DNA of 48,121 nt. It comes from Deltaproteobacteria bacterium RIFCSPHIGHO2_02_FULL_44_16. Lineage in GTDB: Bacteria > UBA10199 > 2-02-FULL-44-16. Of this stretch, positions 25,834 to 40,000 are shown piece by piece. Positions within the stretch are counted from its first letter, which is position 1. Every line of letters begins with the position of its first letter. A program made the translations under genes and the position numbers. The notes under the pieces were generated by a model, which was given only the letters and a program-made list of their open reading frames with translations, was not told where the DNA came from and searched no databases. The stretch covers positions 1-48,121 of the forward strand of contig MGRM01000026.1 of NCBI GenBank assembly GCA_001798185.1, read 5' to 3'.

Positions 25834-27974
25834 TGAATATTCTCCCAGGTAATCTTATAGCCTTCATAGCCTTTGGATCTTGACACTTTTTCAGCCTTGC
25901 TCCAGTTGCGATCTAGAGACACAGCCCATGTTGAACCTTTTATTTCAACAGGAGACCCTGTCAGAAAAAATTTCAATGCGTTTTCTGTCGTTATTCCAGC
26001 TTGAGATGCGAATTCAATTGTTACTTTTGTAGGTGGACGACGAAGTGTTGCTCGTTTTCTATCATATTCCACATCGACATCGGGAATGAGCACAGTAGCC
26101 AGTTCTGCACAAGAATCTTCTACATTTCCTGCCACTTGTGGACAATCATTTGAGAAGGTCATTAAATCACGAGTCCTGGCATAAACTGCCTCACCATATG
26201 AATCCAGTAAATAAACTTTTAAGCCACGATTAACTTCACCTGGAAGAGGTATCGTCGCTATAAAATTTTGTTCTAAGGCGACATTACTGACGTGCACGAG
26301 GCGATTGAAGAGATAAGATGAAAACGCATGATTACTGATGCTCTTTGGTTGTGGACAAGAATCTTTAGCTTCGATCCAAACCGATTCATAAAAATCGCCA
26401 CAGAGGGAAATACGATTCATTGTTTCCGGTGTCGATAAGGAATCTGTTCGGTAATGTGTAGCACCATAGAAGAGATAACTGTCATTTCCGTTGGAAATAA
26501 TGGACCAGCTCCTATTGATCATTTCTTTAGCAAGCGCGGCACAAACCGGATCGTCATTTCTAAATCTAAAATCTTTGTAAGAAATAGAAAATGTATACGG
26601 CTTTATCCCACCTCGAATCATAAGCCCTTCTTCATATCCAGCAAGCAGAGGCAAATGAATATCATTCAATTGAGTAAAAGATTCGACAGAAAAAGGCGGC
26701 GCTGAAACGCAGGGATCGACTCCTCTCACTGTGAATGTGTCTTCTTTGATATTGCCCAAAGAATCACGAACACGTATGGGAATTGTCAGGTTCTTTTCAT
26801 AATGGTGATGCTTCACACGCAAATAGAGAGAACTTGTAGTACTAGAAGAAACTGGAGAAGCATCCCCTACTGAAACTTTGGTACCGTCTGACTTCGCTGT
26901 ATAAACAATAGGAGCTTGTGGTACAGAAATTGCTTGAACTCGCTTTTCATGTGCGTTTCCCCATTGCGAGGAATCATCATCAAACTCCCATACATATCCA
27001 GTTCCATGTCCAACAATTTCAATTTTTAAAATTTCATCCTTTGCAAGAGATATAGTACCTGACGATATGATTGCACTTGGTGCTTCATCATATCGATCAG
27101 GGGTGGATGTGAACGCAATTAAATCTCCTTTTTTGGCTTTCGGTTGCAACAAAGCACTTAAATCTCCTTTTTTGGCTTTCGGTTGCTGCAAGAGAGAAAA
27201 AAGTCCTCTTGAGTTCAGAGTCTTTTGAACAACGGAGCCATTTGAGGGATTGACGTCCTGATCTTCTGAATCTTCTCCTTGATAATGACCATAACCTTTA
27301 TAAATTTTAATTTCAGGAGTTTCTGAAACGATTAATTCAAAAGTTTTTGATACTTTCACTCCTCGACTGTCCGTTACGATCACATCGATCTTCGAAAACT
27401 TTCCGACATTAAGAGGTTTCCCTTTCAAGAGAACATAGCCATCTTGATCACATGCTAATTGTCCTGATGGATCCTGAGAACATGATGGAGCACTTCCTGA
27501 ACGTTGATCTTCCAAAAAAAGCCCTGAAGGTGAGTTGAGCATATCCCACGCATAAGGAGGAACACCACCTGTGACCTTTAATGTTTGAGGTTGTTCAACA
27601 TTATAAGAAAGTCCTGAAAGAGGACTCGATGTTTGGATCTCAAGTGGCGCAACTGGACCACTTCCGATTTCATTTTGACACGCGCTGCTGCAGCCATCAC
27701 CGCTTACTGTACCACCATCATCACACTGTTCTCCAGTTTCAGTGCGCTGATTCCCGCATATCGATCCGCTTCCACCTTGTTCCCTATCACGACCAAGTCG
27801 ATCGCGTAATTCATCTTCACTTTCTCTCTCTCCTGTTACATCTTCATCTGTTTCAAAAACCGTGACCGTTCCACCTTGAGAAGGATCATCCTTCACACGA
27901 ACCGCGGCAGGGTTAGATGAATTGCCACAAGAAACGAACATCATAAGACAAAGAAGAAATAAAAAACGTCGCAT
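25812..27974 (-). CDS. Modular lipoprotein with DUF4215 repeat and Ig-like domain
   Basis: The 720-aa protein has a lipobox FVSC (Cys16, then Gly). A single Myxococcus-type Cys-rich repeat (CGNQRTETGEQCDDGG, residues 73-99) occupies the position that holds a Gly linker in its downstream paralog. An Ig-like domain with the GGVPPYAWDM motif follows. Near residue 270 a 13-residue block, QPKAKKGDL-type, is duplicated in tandem (27120-27186). The C-terminal RRPPTKVTIEF region matches the paralog. The ribosome binding site CAAGGAG is good. It is the first gene of a two-gene operon and is divergent from the 1070-aa protein. Confidence 0.82.
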   Translation of the reverse strand: MRRFLFLLCLMMFVSCGNSSNPAAVRVKDDPSQGGTVTVFETDEDVTGERESEDELRDRLGRDREQGGSGSICGNQRTETGEQCDDGGTVSGDGCSSACQNEIGSGPVAPLEIQTSSPLSGLSYNVEQPQTLKVTGGVPPYAWDMLNSPSGLFLEDQRSGSAPSCSQDPSGQLACDQDGYVLLKGKPLNVGKFSKIDVIVTDSRGVKVSKTFELIVSETPEIKIYKGYGHYQGEDSEDQDVNPSNGSVVQKTLNSRGLFSLLQQPKAKKGDLSALLQPKAKKGDLIAFTSTPDRYDEAPSAIISSGTISLAKDEILKIEIVGHGTGYVWEFDDDSSQWGNAHEKRVQAISVPQAPIVYTAKSDGTKVSVGDASPVSSSTTSSLYLRVKHHHYEKNLTIPIRVRDSLGNIKEDTFTVRGVDPCVSAPPFSVESFTQLNDIHLPLLAGYEEGLMIRGGIKPYTFSISYKDFRFRNDDPVCAALAKEMINRSWSIISNGNDSYLFYGATHYRTDSLSTPETMNRISLCGDFYESVWIEAKDSCPQPKSISNHAFSSYLFNRLVHVSNVALEQNFIATIPLPGEVNRGLKVYLLDSYGEAVYARTRDLMTFSNDCPQVAGNVEDSCAELATVLIPDVDVEYDRKRATLRRPPTKVTIEFASQAGITTENALKFFLTGSPVEIKGSTWAVSLDRNWSKAEKVSRSKGYEGYKITWENIQWRYIGK
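27120..27186. repeat. Tandem 39-bp duplication inside lipoprotein gene
   Basis: A stretch of 28 bp beginning TAAATCTCCTTTTTTGGC is repeated at a 39-bp period (27120-27147 and 27159-27186). It encodes a 13-residue duplication. The DNA copies are nearly identical over 27 bp, so the event is recent. Confidence 0.75.
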
Positions 27975-28210
27975 TGAAACTCCTTGAGATATTTCTTCGC
28001 CCTTTGAGAGTTAAGAAAAGCAACTTTTATGCCATAAAAGATCGTTATAACTCTATGAATTTTATAGTTCTTTTTTGGTGTTGCGGACTGGCCCTGGGGG
28101 ATCAGGTCACCGAAAACACCTTGAAAGGAGAGAAAAGAGACCACAGAGAACGAAGACAAACTTGTCGATCTTTGAGCCAAATTGTTTCATAATGATGAAA
28201 CTTAAAGGCT

Positions 28211-28349
28211 GTCATCGCGAGCCCGAAGGGCGTGGCGATCTCATTTTTGTCATCCCCGAATGTTGTTATCGGGGATCCAGGACTGGATTCCCGCTTTCGC
28301 GGGAATGACTCATTGGGATTGCTTCGTCGTTGATGCTGCTCGCAATGAC
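28211..28349. repeat. Composite repeat: outer GTCAT-GCGAG pair with nested REP
   Basis: The 403-bp gap between the two divergent lipoproteins (27975-28377) is largely repeat. GTCATCGCGAGCCCGAAGGG (28211-28230) and the inverted CTCGCAATGAC (28339-28349) form outer ends. REP copy 5 (28249-28309) sits between them. I saw no other clear feature in the gap; divergent promoters must lie in 27975-28210 or within the repeat. Confidence 0.7.
28249..28309. repeat. REP pair, copy 5
   Basis: GTCATCCCCGAATGTTGTTATCGGGGAT is a hairpin joined to ATTCCCGCTTTCGCGGGAATGAC. It lies inside the composite repeat 28211-28349. Confidence 0.85.
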
Positions 28350-28377
28350 ACATTTTAAAATTTTCCAAGGAGATTTC

Positions 28378-32960
<4,583 letters not shown>

Positions 32961-32961
<1 letters not shown>

Positions 32962-34340
32962 TAAAGAATATAACGACTTAAATCTCGATCGCGAACAATC
33001 TCCGCCAATTGTTTATTGACGTAATCACGATCAATAAAAATATCTTTTTCAGTTCGTTCTGGCGCACTAAATGAAATTTCTTCTAAAAGTTTTTCCATAA
33101 TGGTGTGAAGACGACGTGCACCGATATCTTCTGTCTGAGTATTGACCTCAGCTGCCACTTCACACAAGAGAGAAAGCGCTCCTTCGGCAAATTGAAGGTT
33201 CAACTTTTCTGTTCCCATGAGAGCACAATATTGTTTTGTCAGTGAATTTTCGGGTTCTTTGAGAATGCGTAAAAAATCTTCTTTGGTAAGAGATTTCAGC
33301 TCCACTCGAATGGGAAAACGTCCTTGAAGTTCGGGAATCATGTCGGATGGTTTCGATGCATGAAAAGCGCCTGCTGCAATAAAAAGAATATGGTCGGTAT
33401 TCACCATTCCATATTTTGTCGTCACCGTAGAGCCTTCGACAATCGGAAGAATATCGCGCTGCACTCCTTCGCGAGAAACATCGGGACCGTGACGAGACTC
33501 CCCTTTACCACTTACAATTTTGTCGATCTCATCTAAAAACACGATTCCATTTTGTTCAACACGATCGACGGCATCGGCAATGACATCATCCATATCAATG
33601 AGCCGAGCAGCTTCTTCTTGCGTGAGAAACTCAAGCGCTTCCGAGACTTTTACTTTTCGACGTTTCTTTCCTTGAGGCATCATATTCGAAAACATGTCGC
33701 GTAAATTGGCATTCATCTCTTCAATACTCGTCGCAGCAACGACTTCAATTGACGGCATCGGTCCGCCTTTCGAGGTCGATTCGAGTTCCACCGTTCGTTC
33801 ACCCAATTTTCCGTGACGAAGCATGTCGCGTAATTGTTCTCTGGTTTTGAGATGACTCGTCTCTTGTTCCTTTATTTCTCCTTCTTCGGTAAACGAAAGT
33901 GTCGATTGAGGCAGGAGAAGATCGAGCAGCCGTTCTTCAGCAAGCTCCTGCGCTTTCACCTGAACTCCTTCTTGCGCTTCATCTCGAACCATTTTCACCG
34001 AAATATCGGTCAACTCGCGAATAATAGATTCGACATCTTTTCCGACATAACCGACTTCGGTAAACTTCGAAGCTTCCACTTTAATAAAAGGAGCACGCGC
34101 AAGTTTCGCAAGTCGCCGTGCAATTTCTGTTTTTCCAACGCCTGTAGGTCCGATCATAATAATATTTTTCGGTGCAATTTCATTTCGGAGACTTTCATCG
34201 ACCTGTTGACGTCGCCATCGATTACGAAGCGCAATCGCCACAGCTCGTTTTGCCTCTTTTTGTCCGATAATAAAACGATCCAGCTCCGAAACAATTTCGC
34301 GTGGAGTCATATTGGTATTTTTTGAAGTGATTTCTTTCAT
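32961..34340 (-). CDS. hslU: HslU, ATPase subunit of the HslVU protease
   Basis: The 459-aa AAA+ unfoldase has the Walker A motif GPTGVGKT (residues 64-71), a Walker B FLDEIDK near residue 275 and the pore motif GYVG. The family I-domain lies between the Walker motifs. The C-terminal tail DLSRYIL inserts into HslV. It unfolds substrates for HslV degradation, using ATP. The start overlaps the stop of hslV by 4 bp (ATGA), as expected for a coupled pair. Length is normal for the family. The order xerC-hslV-hslU matches other bacteria. Confidence 0.97.
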
Positions 34341-34867
34341 GAAATTTCCTCAAGAGTAATTTTATCGTTGGTATAAATACAAATATTGGAGGTGATCATC
34401 ATCGCCTCATGCGCAATTTCTCGCGAGCTGAGTTTGGTATGCTGAAGGAGCGCGCGTCCCGCCGCAAGCGCATAAGGCCCGCCAGACCCTACAGCCGTAA
34501 TATCATCATCTGGCTCCAAGACATCCCCATTTCCAGAAATCGTAAATGTTTTATCTCGGTCAGCCACAATCATCATGGCCTCAAGTTTGCGCAAGACTCG
34601 ATCGGTTCTCCAATCCTTCGCAAGTTCAACTGCAGCGCGAGTGAGATTTCCACGATGTTCATCAAGTTTTGCTTCAAAACGTTCAAAGAGCGTAAAAGCA
34701 TCTGCGCTCGAACCTGCGAACCCTGCTAATACTTTTCCCGAAAGCATGGTGCGAACTTTTTTAGCACCGTGCTTAATGACGGTTGATCCGAAACTGACCT
34801 GACCATCGCCTGCCATCGCAACATGATTTTGTCGTCGGACACATACAATTGTGGTCGCGTGAAACAT
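34337..34867 (-). CDS. hslV: HslV, proteasome-like peptidase subunit
   Basis: The 176-aa protein begins [12 protein letters not shown]. The mature N-terminal threonine is probably Thr5, giving TTIVC, after removal of a four-residue propeptide. The [10 protein letters not shown] motif, [16 protein letters not shown] and [15 protein letters not shown] are standard HslV blocks. It forms a double-ring peptidase with HslU. It is coupled to hslU (ATGA overlap). A 92-bp gap with an imperfect inverted repeat separates it from xerC upstream. Confidence 0.97.
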   Translation of the reverse strand: MFHATTIVCVRRQNHVAMAGDGQVSFGSTVIKHGAKKVRTMLSGKVLAGFAGSSADAFTLFERFEAKLDEHRGNLTRAAVELAKDWRTDRVLRKLEAMMIVADRDKTFTISGNGDVLEPDDDITAVGSGGPYALAAGRALLQHTKLSSREIAHEAMMITSNICIYTNDKITLEEIS

Positions 34868-34882
34868 TTTTTACCTCGACTA

Positions 34883-34957
34883 TTGACAATGGACCACTGA
34901 CCATTGACCAGGTTGAATAAAAAAGTCCATAGTCCATCGTCAATGGTCCATGGTCAC
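34883..34957. repeat. Imperfect inverted repeat between hslV and xerC
   Basis: A TTGACAATGGACCACTGACC block (34883-34902) and an inverted GTCAATGGTCCATGGTCA block (34939-34956) pair imperfectly. A run of TCCATAGTCCATCGTCAATGG lies in between. The sequence is built from TCCATNGTC units and looks like a dispersed intergenic repeat. Confidence 0.5.
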
Positions 34958-34959
34958 CA

Positions 34960-35862
34960 TTACGCTTTCGGGTGGGACTTATCATATACTTCGATCATCT
35001 GATCAATACCAACATGCGTATATTTTTGTGTGGTGGAGAGACTCGAGTGTCCCAAGAGTTCTTGAATCCCACGCATATCTGCGCCAGCTCCGAGCAAATG
35101 GGTTGCAAAGGTGTGACGCAACACATGAGGCGTCACCGATTTTTGAATTCCACTTCTTTTCAAATATTTGAAAAGCATTCTTTCCACACTTCGAACCGAA
35201 AGTCTTCCTCCTTGTCGATTTAAAAAAACAGCCTTGAAATCACGATCGCTCGTAAATGCAGATCGCTTTTCAAAATAGAGGTGAAGAGCGTCAGCTGCTT
35301 TTTGGCCAACGGGAACAATTCGTTCTTTTTTCCCTTTTCCTAAAACACGAAGACTTCTTTCCGAAAGATCGATATTAGCAATATTTAATCCCACTAATTC
35401 ACTCACGCGAATCCCTGAAGAATAAAAGAGCTCCAGAATCGCACGATCACGAGATCCCATGGGTGTCAGATTGTCAGGGACATCTAACAAAAGCATCATT
35501 TCATCGACAGTTAAAAATTTTGGAATTCTTTTGGGAATGCGTGGCGTGGCTACTTCTTTTGCCGGATTTTCCTGCATCCAACCACGACGTTGGCAATAGC
35601 GAAAAAAAGTTCGAAGAGTCGCGAGTTTTCGCGCCACCGACGACGCTTGTTTCTCTTTTAAAAGATCGGCCAAATACTGACGGACCGTATCGACATGGAT
35701 ATCGGCAATCTTCTCTTTTCCTTGAGTTTTTAAAAAAGCAAAAAATTGCTGCACATCGGCCAGATAGTTTTTATGCGTATGCTCCGAGAGCTGACGTTCA
35801 TCTTTTATATATGAAGAAAAGGCGAGAAGAACTTCGGAAAGAGAGGGAAGCTTTGAACTCAT
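34960..35862 (-). CDS. xerC: Tyrosine recombinase XerC
   Basis: The 300-aa protein has the N-terminal SAM-like/core-binding domain and a catalytic domain. The active-site residues are Arg152, Lys176, His246, Arg249 (HVLRH), His272 (LGHSS) and nucleophile Tyr281 (YTHV). Length matches XerC/XerD, which resolve chromosome dimers at dif. Its place directly before hslV-hslU favours XerC (the position of CodV in Bacillus) and argues against a mobile-element integrase. Upstream is the accessory block. Confidence 0.93.
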   Translation of the reverse strand: MSSKLPSLSEVLLAFSSYIKDERQLSEHTHKNYLADVQQFFAFLKTQGKEKIADIHVDTVRQYLADLLKEKQASSVARKLATLRTFFRYCQRRGWMQENPAKEVATPRIPKRIPKFLTVDEMMLLLDVPDNLTPMGSRDRAILELFYSSGIRVSELVGLNIANIDLSERSLRVLGKGKKERIVPVGQKAADALHLYFEKRSAFTSDRDFKAVFLNRQGGRLSVRSVERMLFKYLKRSGIQKSVTPHVLRHTFATHLLGAGADMRGIQELLGHSSLSTTQKYTHVGIDQMIEVYDKSHPKA

Positions 35863-35902
35863 AAAATGGTGCTAGCCTTTAAAAGAAAGAAGTGCAACGA
35901 GT

Positions 35903-36835
35903 TTATCGTCGCATAATATTGCGAGGCAGGAACATGAGGAAGAGAGCTAAAAGGTATAAAAAATAAGGAGAAATTGACTTTTGAACTCCCTCTGAAAGGC
36001 TGCAAGAAGGTCCGCCCACTCCCTCTCGAACCCAGTTTGGGAGCACGGGAACTTCATCTACGTGTTCGTTATCTGCAGGAGCAAGATTGCCTCCTCCTCC
36101 GCCACCTCCAAAGTTTCCTGCTCCCGTGGTCTTCGTGGAGCATGAGAGAGCTTGAGGATCAAAAACGTCCGGAATGCCATTCTCATTCTGATCATTCTCC
36201 CCCTCTTCTTTGTCAGAGCAACCGTCATGATCAGAATCATCATCGCGTGCATTGGGAATCGTATCACAATCAATATCATCAACTGAGGTAGGCCGCAGAC
36301 AATTTCCACTTCCGACAATTTTTTTGATGTCAAAATCGGGAAATCCATCGCGATCAAAATCACCATTATTTTCGATTCCATCCTCAAGACCATCGGCATC
36401 GCTATCGAGGTGAGAGGGATCCGATTCATCACGAGCGACCCAGCCGTTTCCATCACGATCTTCTTCGCCATCGGATAAACCGTCTCCATCAGAATCAGTA
36501 TTCAGCGGATCCATCTCCTTGGGCCTCGCGTAATTTGTGCCACCCGGAGCAAGACCATGACATCCTGATTCTCCTTTTGGAGAGATGATCTGAAGCTCTA
36601 CTCCATCAGACAGGCCATCTTCATCTGAATCGCATTGCTCAGGAGAGGTTCCCCTGCGGATTTCTTCAGCATCTTCCACGCCATCACCATCTGTATCTTT
36701 TTTCTCTTCGCTCTGCGCTACTTCATCGTCATTGATGGCATCACCTTCTGTGACAGCGTGAGATACACCCTTCGAAAGAAGAATAAAAAAGAAAATAAAA
36801 CCGCATAGCAAACTAAAAGGAATTTTTCGTTTCAT
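35903..36835 (-). CDS. Ca-binding-repeat protein with C-terminal sorting-like tail
   Basis: The protein is 310 aa from ATG 36835; a GTG at 36847 would be too close to the GGGGAGG site. It has a signal peptide (FSLLCGFIFFFILLSKGVSHA) and many DxDxDGxxD loops of thrombospondin type 3 kind (DTDGDGVEDAEE, DSDEDGLSDG, DTDSDGDGLSDGEEDRDGNG). A Gly-rich stretch near residue 245 follows. The C-terminus has a Cys (GGPSCSLS), a hydrophobic helix (YFLYLLALFLMFLP) and a basic end (RNIMRR), similar in plan to MYXO-CTERM. It should be secreted and Ca-stabilised at the surface. Sorting protease unknown. Confidence 0.85.
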   Translation of the reverse strand: MKRKIPFSLLCGFIFFFILLSKGVSHAVTEGDAINDDEVAQSEEKKDTDGDGVEDAEEIRRGTSPEQCDSDEDGLSDGVELQIISPKGESGCHGLAPGGTNYARPKEMDPLNTDSDGDGLSDGEEDRDGNGWVARDESDPSHLDSDADGLEDGIENNGDFDRDGFPDFDIKKIVGSGNCLRPTSVDDIDCDTIPNARDDDSDHDGCSDKEEGENDQNENGIPDVFDPQALSCSTKTTGAGNFGGGGGGGNLAPADNEHVDEVPVLPNWVREGVGGPSCSLSEGVQKSISPYFLYLLALFLMFLPRNIMRR

Positions 36836-36864
36836 ATTTCTTTTCACCTCCCCAACATGAATTT

Positions 36865-36891
36865 ACCAATAACTGACAGTCAGTTATTGGT
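36865..36891. repeat. Perfect 27-bp palindrome
   Basis: ACCAATAACTGAC and GTCAGTTATTGGT are 13-bp inverted arms around a single A. It lies 30 bp upstream of the Ca-binding-repeat gene start. It has no T-run, so it is more like a protein-binding operator or a recombination site than a terminator. Confidence 0.6.
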
Positions 36892-36946
36892 ATCTCCAAA
36901 ATGCTTATAGTTCTCTATCGGCTTCAATCAAAAAAAGTTGTCTTCT

Positions 36947-37063
36947 TTAGGTTTTCTGCAAAAATCGATAAACTTCTTTACGGTGGGCTATAAGGAGGAT
37001 GTCAAGTTTTCGCTTTTTTTGAACGTGAATACAAAAAAGAATTCTATGCATTTGGATTTTTAG
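36947..37063 (-). pseudogene. RelE-like toxin remnant (3' end only)
   Basis: An open frame of 38 codons with no start ends HVQKKRKLDILLIAHRKEV followed by YRFLQKT and a stop. It matches the C-terminus of the intact toxin at 40383, ending VKRNERKIMILLIAHRKEV and YRFL. 36959-37000 is identical over 42 bp to 40401-40442. The rest of the frame resembles other RelE tails but is diverged, so it is a leftover from recombination next to the subtilase gene. Confidence 0.65.
36959..37000. repeat. 42-bp direct repeat, distal copy
   Basis: Identical to 40401-40442 and in the same orientation. Together the two copies bracket the subtilase gene. The copy lies within the RelE-like remnant. Confidence 0.9.
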
Positions 37064-40000
37064 TCAGCAGAAAAGAGAAAATGATAAATATAAATCTTTC
37101 CGGTATTATTGTCAGCGGATGCTCCCGTATAATAATAAGGATCTGAAATAATAATGTCATTAAACCCATCGCCGTTAATATCCCCTTCATTTCGAGAAGC
37201 GGATGCTCCATAGGCGTAAGACTGATCTCCCTCAGGAGGAACAAGTTTGAGATCCGCATACAAAGGAGATTCAAATTTAGACCATTTTCCCGACAATTCA
37301 GACGCGCCTAATATGATGAAGGTTTGATTATATCGTTGAAAATCATATCGATGGTTCGTCGGAGATGCCCCTACCAAGAAATCATTATATCCATCATGAT
37401 TGAGATCTCCAATCGAGGAAAACCACGCTCCAAACATAGGTGTCGTAAGCAAGAGTGGATTATAAATTGTAGATCTAGAATAATCGTTTGCTGGGGTAGC
37501 TGATCCGAAGAAAAACTGTAGAGAAGGGCTAAACGCCCAAACATCTTGGAGTGATGGCGCCCCACCAATAAGAATGTCATCCATCTGGTCTCTATTGACA
37601 TCATTTACAAGAGCGATTCGATGTCCCCCTAGAAAAGAGGTATTCCCAGGAGTAATTATTCCAGTATGCGGTATATTTTTACCCAAAATGAGCCTTACAC
37701 ATTGGTTGTATCCGCCACAGGAAACCAGGAGATCATCCCGGCCATCACCGTCAACGTCCTTCCCTGAAGAAAGGTCACTTCCAAAAAGAGTTGCACCCGC
37801 TACACCCTGTATATGAACGTCGGCCCGAGAGATATTTATGTTGCGTGACCAAGTAGAAGAATTCTTTCCGTAAAAAATGTAGACTTTTCCTCTTTTAGAA
37901 CTCGCAGTAGAGGAATCTCTCCATCCAATTGCTGAGAGAGCAATATCCTCGATGTGGTCAGCATCAAAGTCTCCTACAGCGATGTCGAACCCTAAAAGCC
38001 CGTATTCTTGCTCTCCAATCCATGAGACAAAGCGACGCGGGCCACCAGTCAGTGGTCTTCTGAGCACTTCATTTATGGGCAACGAACTCAAGTCCCTACC
38101 AAACACCAGATAAACCTTTCCTACCACTGGCTCATTAGGTGCACTATAGCCAGGTTCGCTAATGAGAATTTCGTCCAACCCATCTCCATTGAGATCTTTG
38201 ACAGGAAGAACCTTCCACCCGAAATAAGTATCTACATCTTCTGCTACCCAAGAAGCATGTTGAATTTGTGTAATGTTTGTATTCAGGCCATAAGATGCCC
38301 GGTTTCCAGGAATCAAATAGACTTTCCCTTTATCGTGAGTGGGTATTCTATCTCGGGGAGGTAAATCAATGAATCCCTTCGTTCTCAAATCTTTATCTAT
38401 TCCCCTCGGAGCTCCCACTAATATTTCATCAAAACCATCTCTATTAAGATCTTGGATGATAGCGATGGAAGTTCCAAATGCAGTATTATTTTCGCCAACA
38501 ATGGAACTTGCTGGTGTAATATTATTGTGAAAGAAGACTGTCATATCCTCGCCACAAGGTTTTTGATTGGTCAAGGCGTTGTCATAAACACGTAGCCGTA
38601 TGAAGAGTCTCTGTTGAAGAGTACTGGAAAGAGAGTATAAGGCTTGCTGCCTAACGGCAGTATTATTTCTGGTCAAAAGTTGCCAACTTTCGCCGTCCAC
38701 ACTACTTTCGAGGGTGTAGTAAGCGAACCGTTGACCAGATGCCGTACCTCGTATCTCAGTCGGTGAAGATATGAAATTAAGTGAGCCGAAAAAAGGAACT
38801 TCAATCCGAGCTTCACAGCGAGACTGAGATGTTAGTGCCCGATAAGCATTAAGTCTCCCCCAGCCACTTCCCTTGTCCCACCCAACACTCAAGATATCAT
38901 CGGCATTCATTCTGATTTTTTGGCGTACATTCTCTACAGTCAAAGTTGGATCAGCGGCAAGAAGAAGCCCGACAACCCCTGTAACATGTGGTGTTGCCAT
39001 GCTGGTGCCGTCAGATTCAATATAATCATGACGAAAACCAAGGTGTCTATTGGACGCTTTCAGCGAGAGAATTGAGGTACCTGGAGCCACTACATCTAAC
39101 CCCATGCCAATATTCGAAAAATATGTAATTTGATCTTCTGACGTTGATGCCCCTACGGTAATACCCATCTTAAAATGGGCAGGTTCAAACTGGCTTAGTT
39201 CTATTCTACCCGTATTGCCCGCTGCTGTTACAACTATTGTCCCCAACGAATTTGCATAAAGCAAGGCATCTCTCATCATCTGCGACGGTTGTTCACCGAC
39301 AAGGCTTAGGTTGAGAATATCTGCACCGCGATTCACGGCACCTGCGATCCCATTTACAATTGTATCAAGAGGACATTCCATCTCTTCGCCGCATACCTTG
39401 ATTGCCATCAGACGTGCATGCCACAGCACTCCGGCTATCCCGATTTTATTATTGGTGTGTGCCGCAATTGTACCAGCTATATGAGTTCCGTGCCCCAACT
39501 TATTATCATCAAAAGGATCGTTGTCATCATTGAAAAAATCATATCCGACAAGACCAGGCATTGATGGATTTGGATTTTGCCACATGTGTGCCCGTATGTC
39601 TGGATGAGTATAATCAATACCGCTATCGACGACAGCGATTGTGAGAGTGTGCCAATTTCCTTGGGAGATTTGCCATGCATTTTCCACATCGATTTTGCGA
39701 AGGCCCCATAGATTTCCTGATCTATACAAAGGGTCATCTGGAACAACCGTAGTTTGACTTAAATAGAGATAGTGATTTGTGGAAACTGCTTCGATATTCT
39801 TGCTCAATTTAAGTTGTGAGATTAGGTTGGAAAGGGAGATATCTTTATCTCGCAGTGTAATTTTGAAATAACGGTGCAAGTTGGGAATTTCCTGAGTATA
39901 AGCTCGAGAGGCGCGAAGATTATAAGATCGGCGCATTTCTTCGAAATGCTGCACCATTTCCTCTCGCGTAGCTCCGAAGCTATCAAAGACTTTTTCCACT

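Noticed and set aside
28330-28377. Longer N-terminus of the 1070-aa lipoprotein
   Set aside because: It is repeat-derived and would precede the signal peptide; ATG 28378 has a good AAGGAG site.
34960-35862. XerC as the integrase of the adjacent accessory block
   Set aside because: It is full-length and in the standard xerC-hslV-hslU order, so a housekeeping role is more likely.
36865-36891. Palindrome as an intrinsic terminator
   Set aside because: No T-run follows on either strand and there is no loop.
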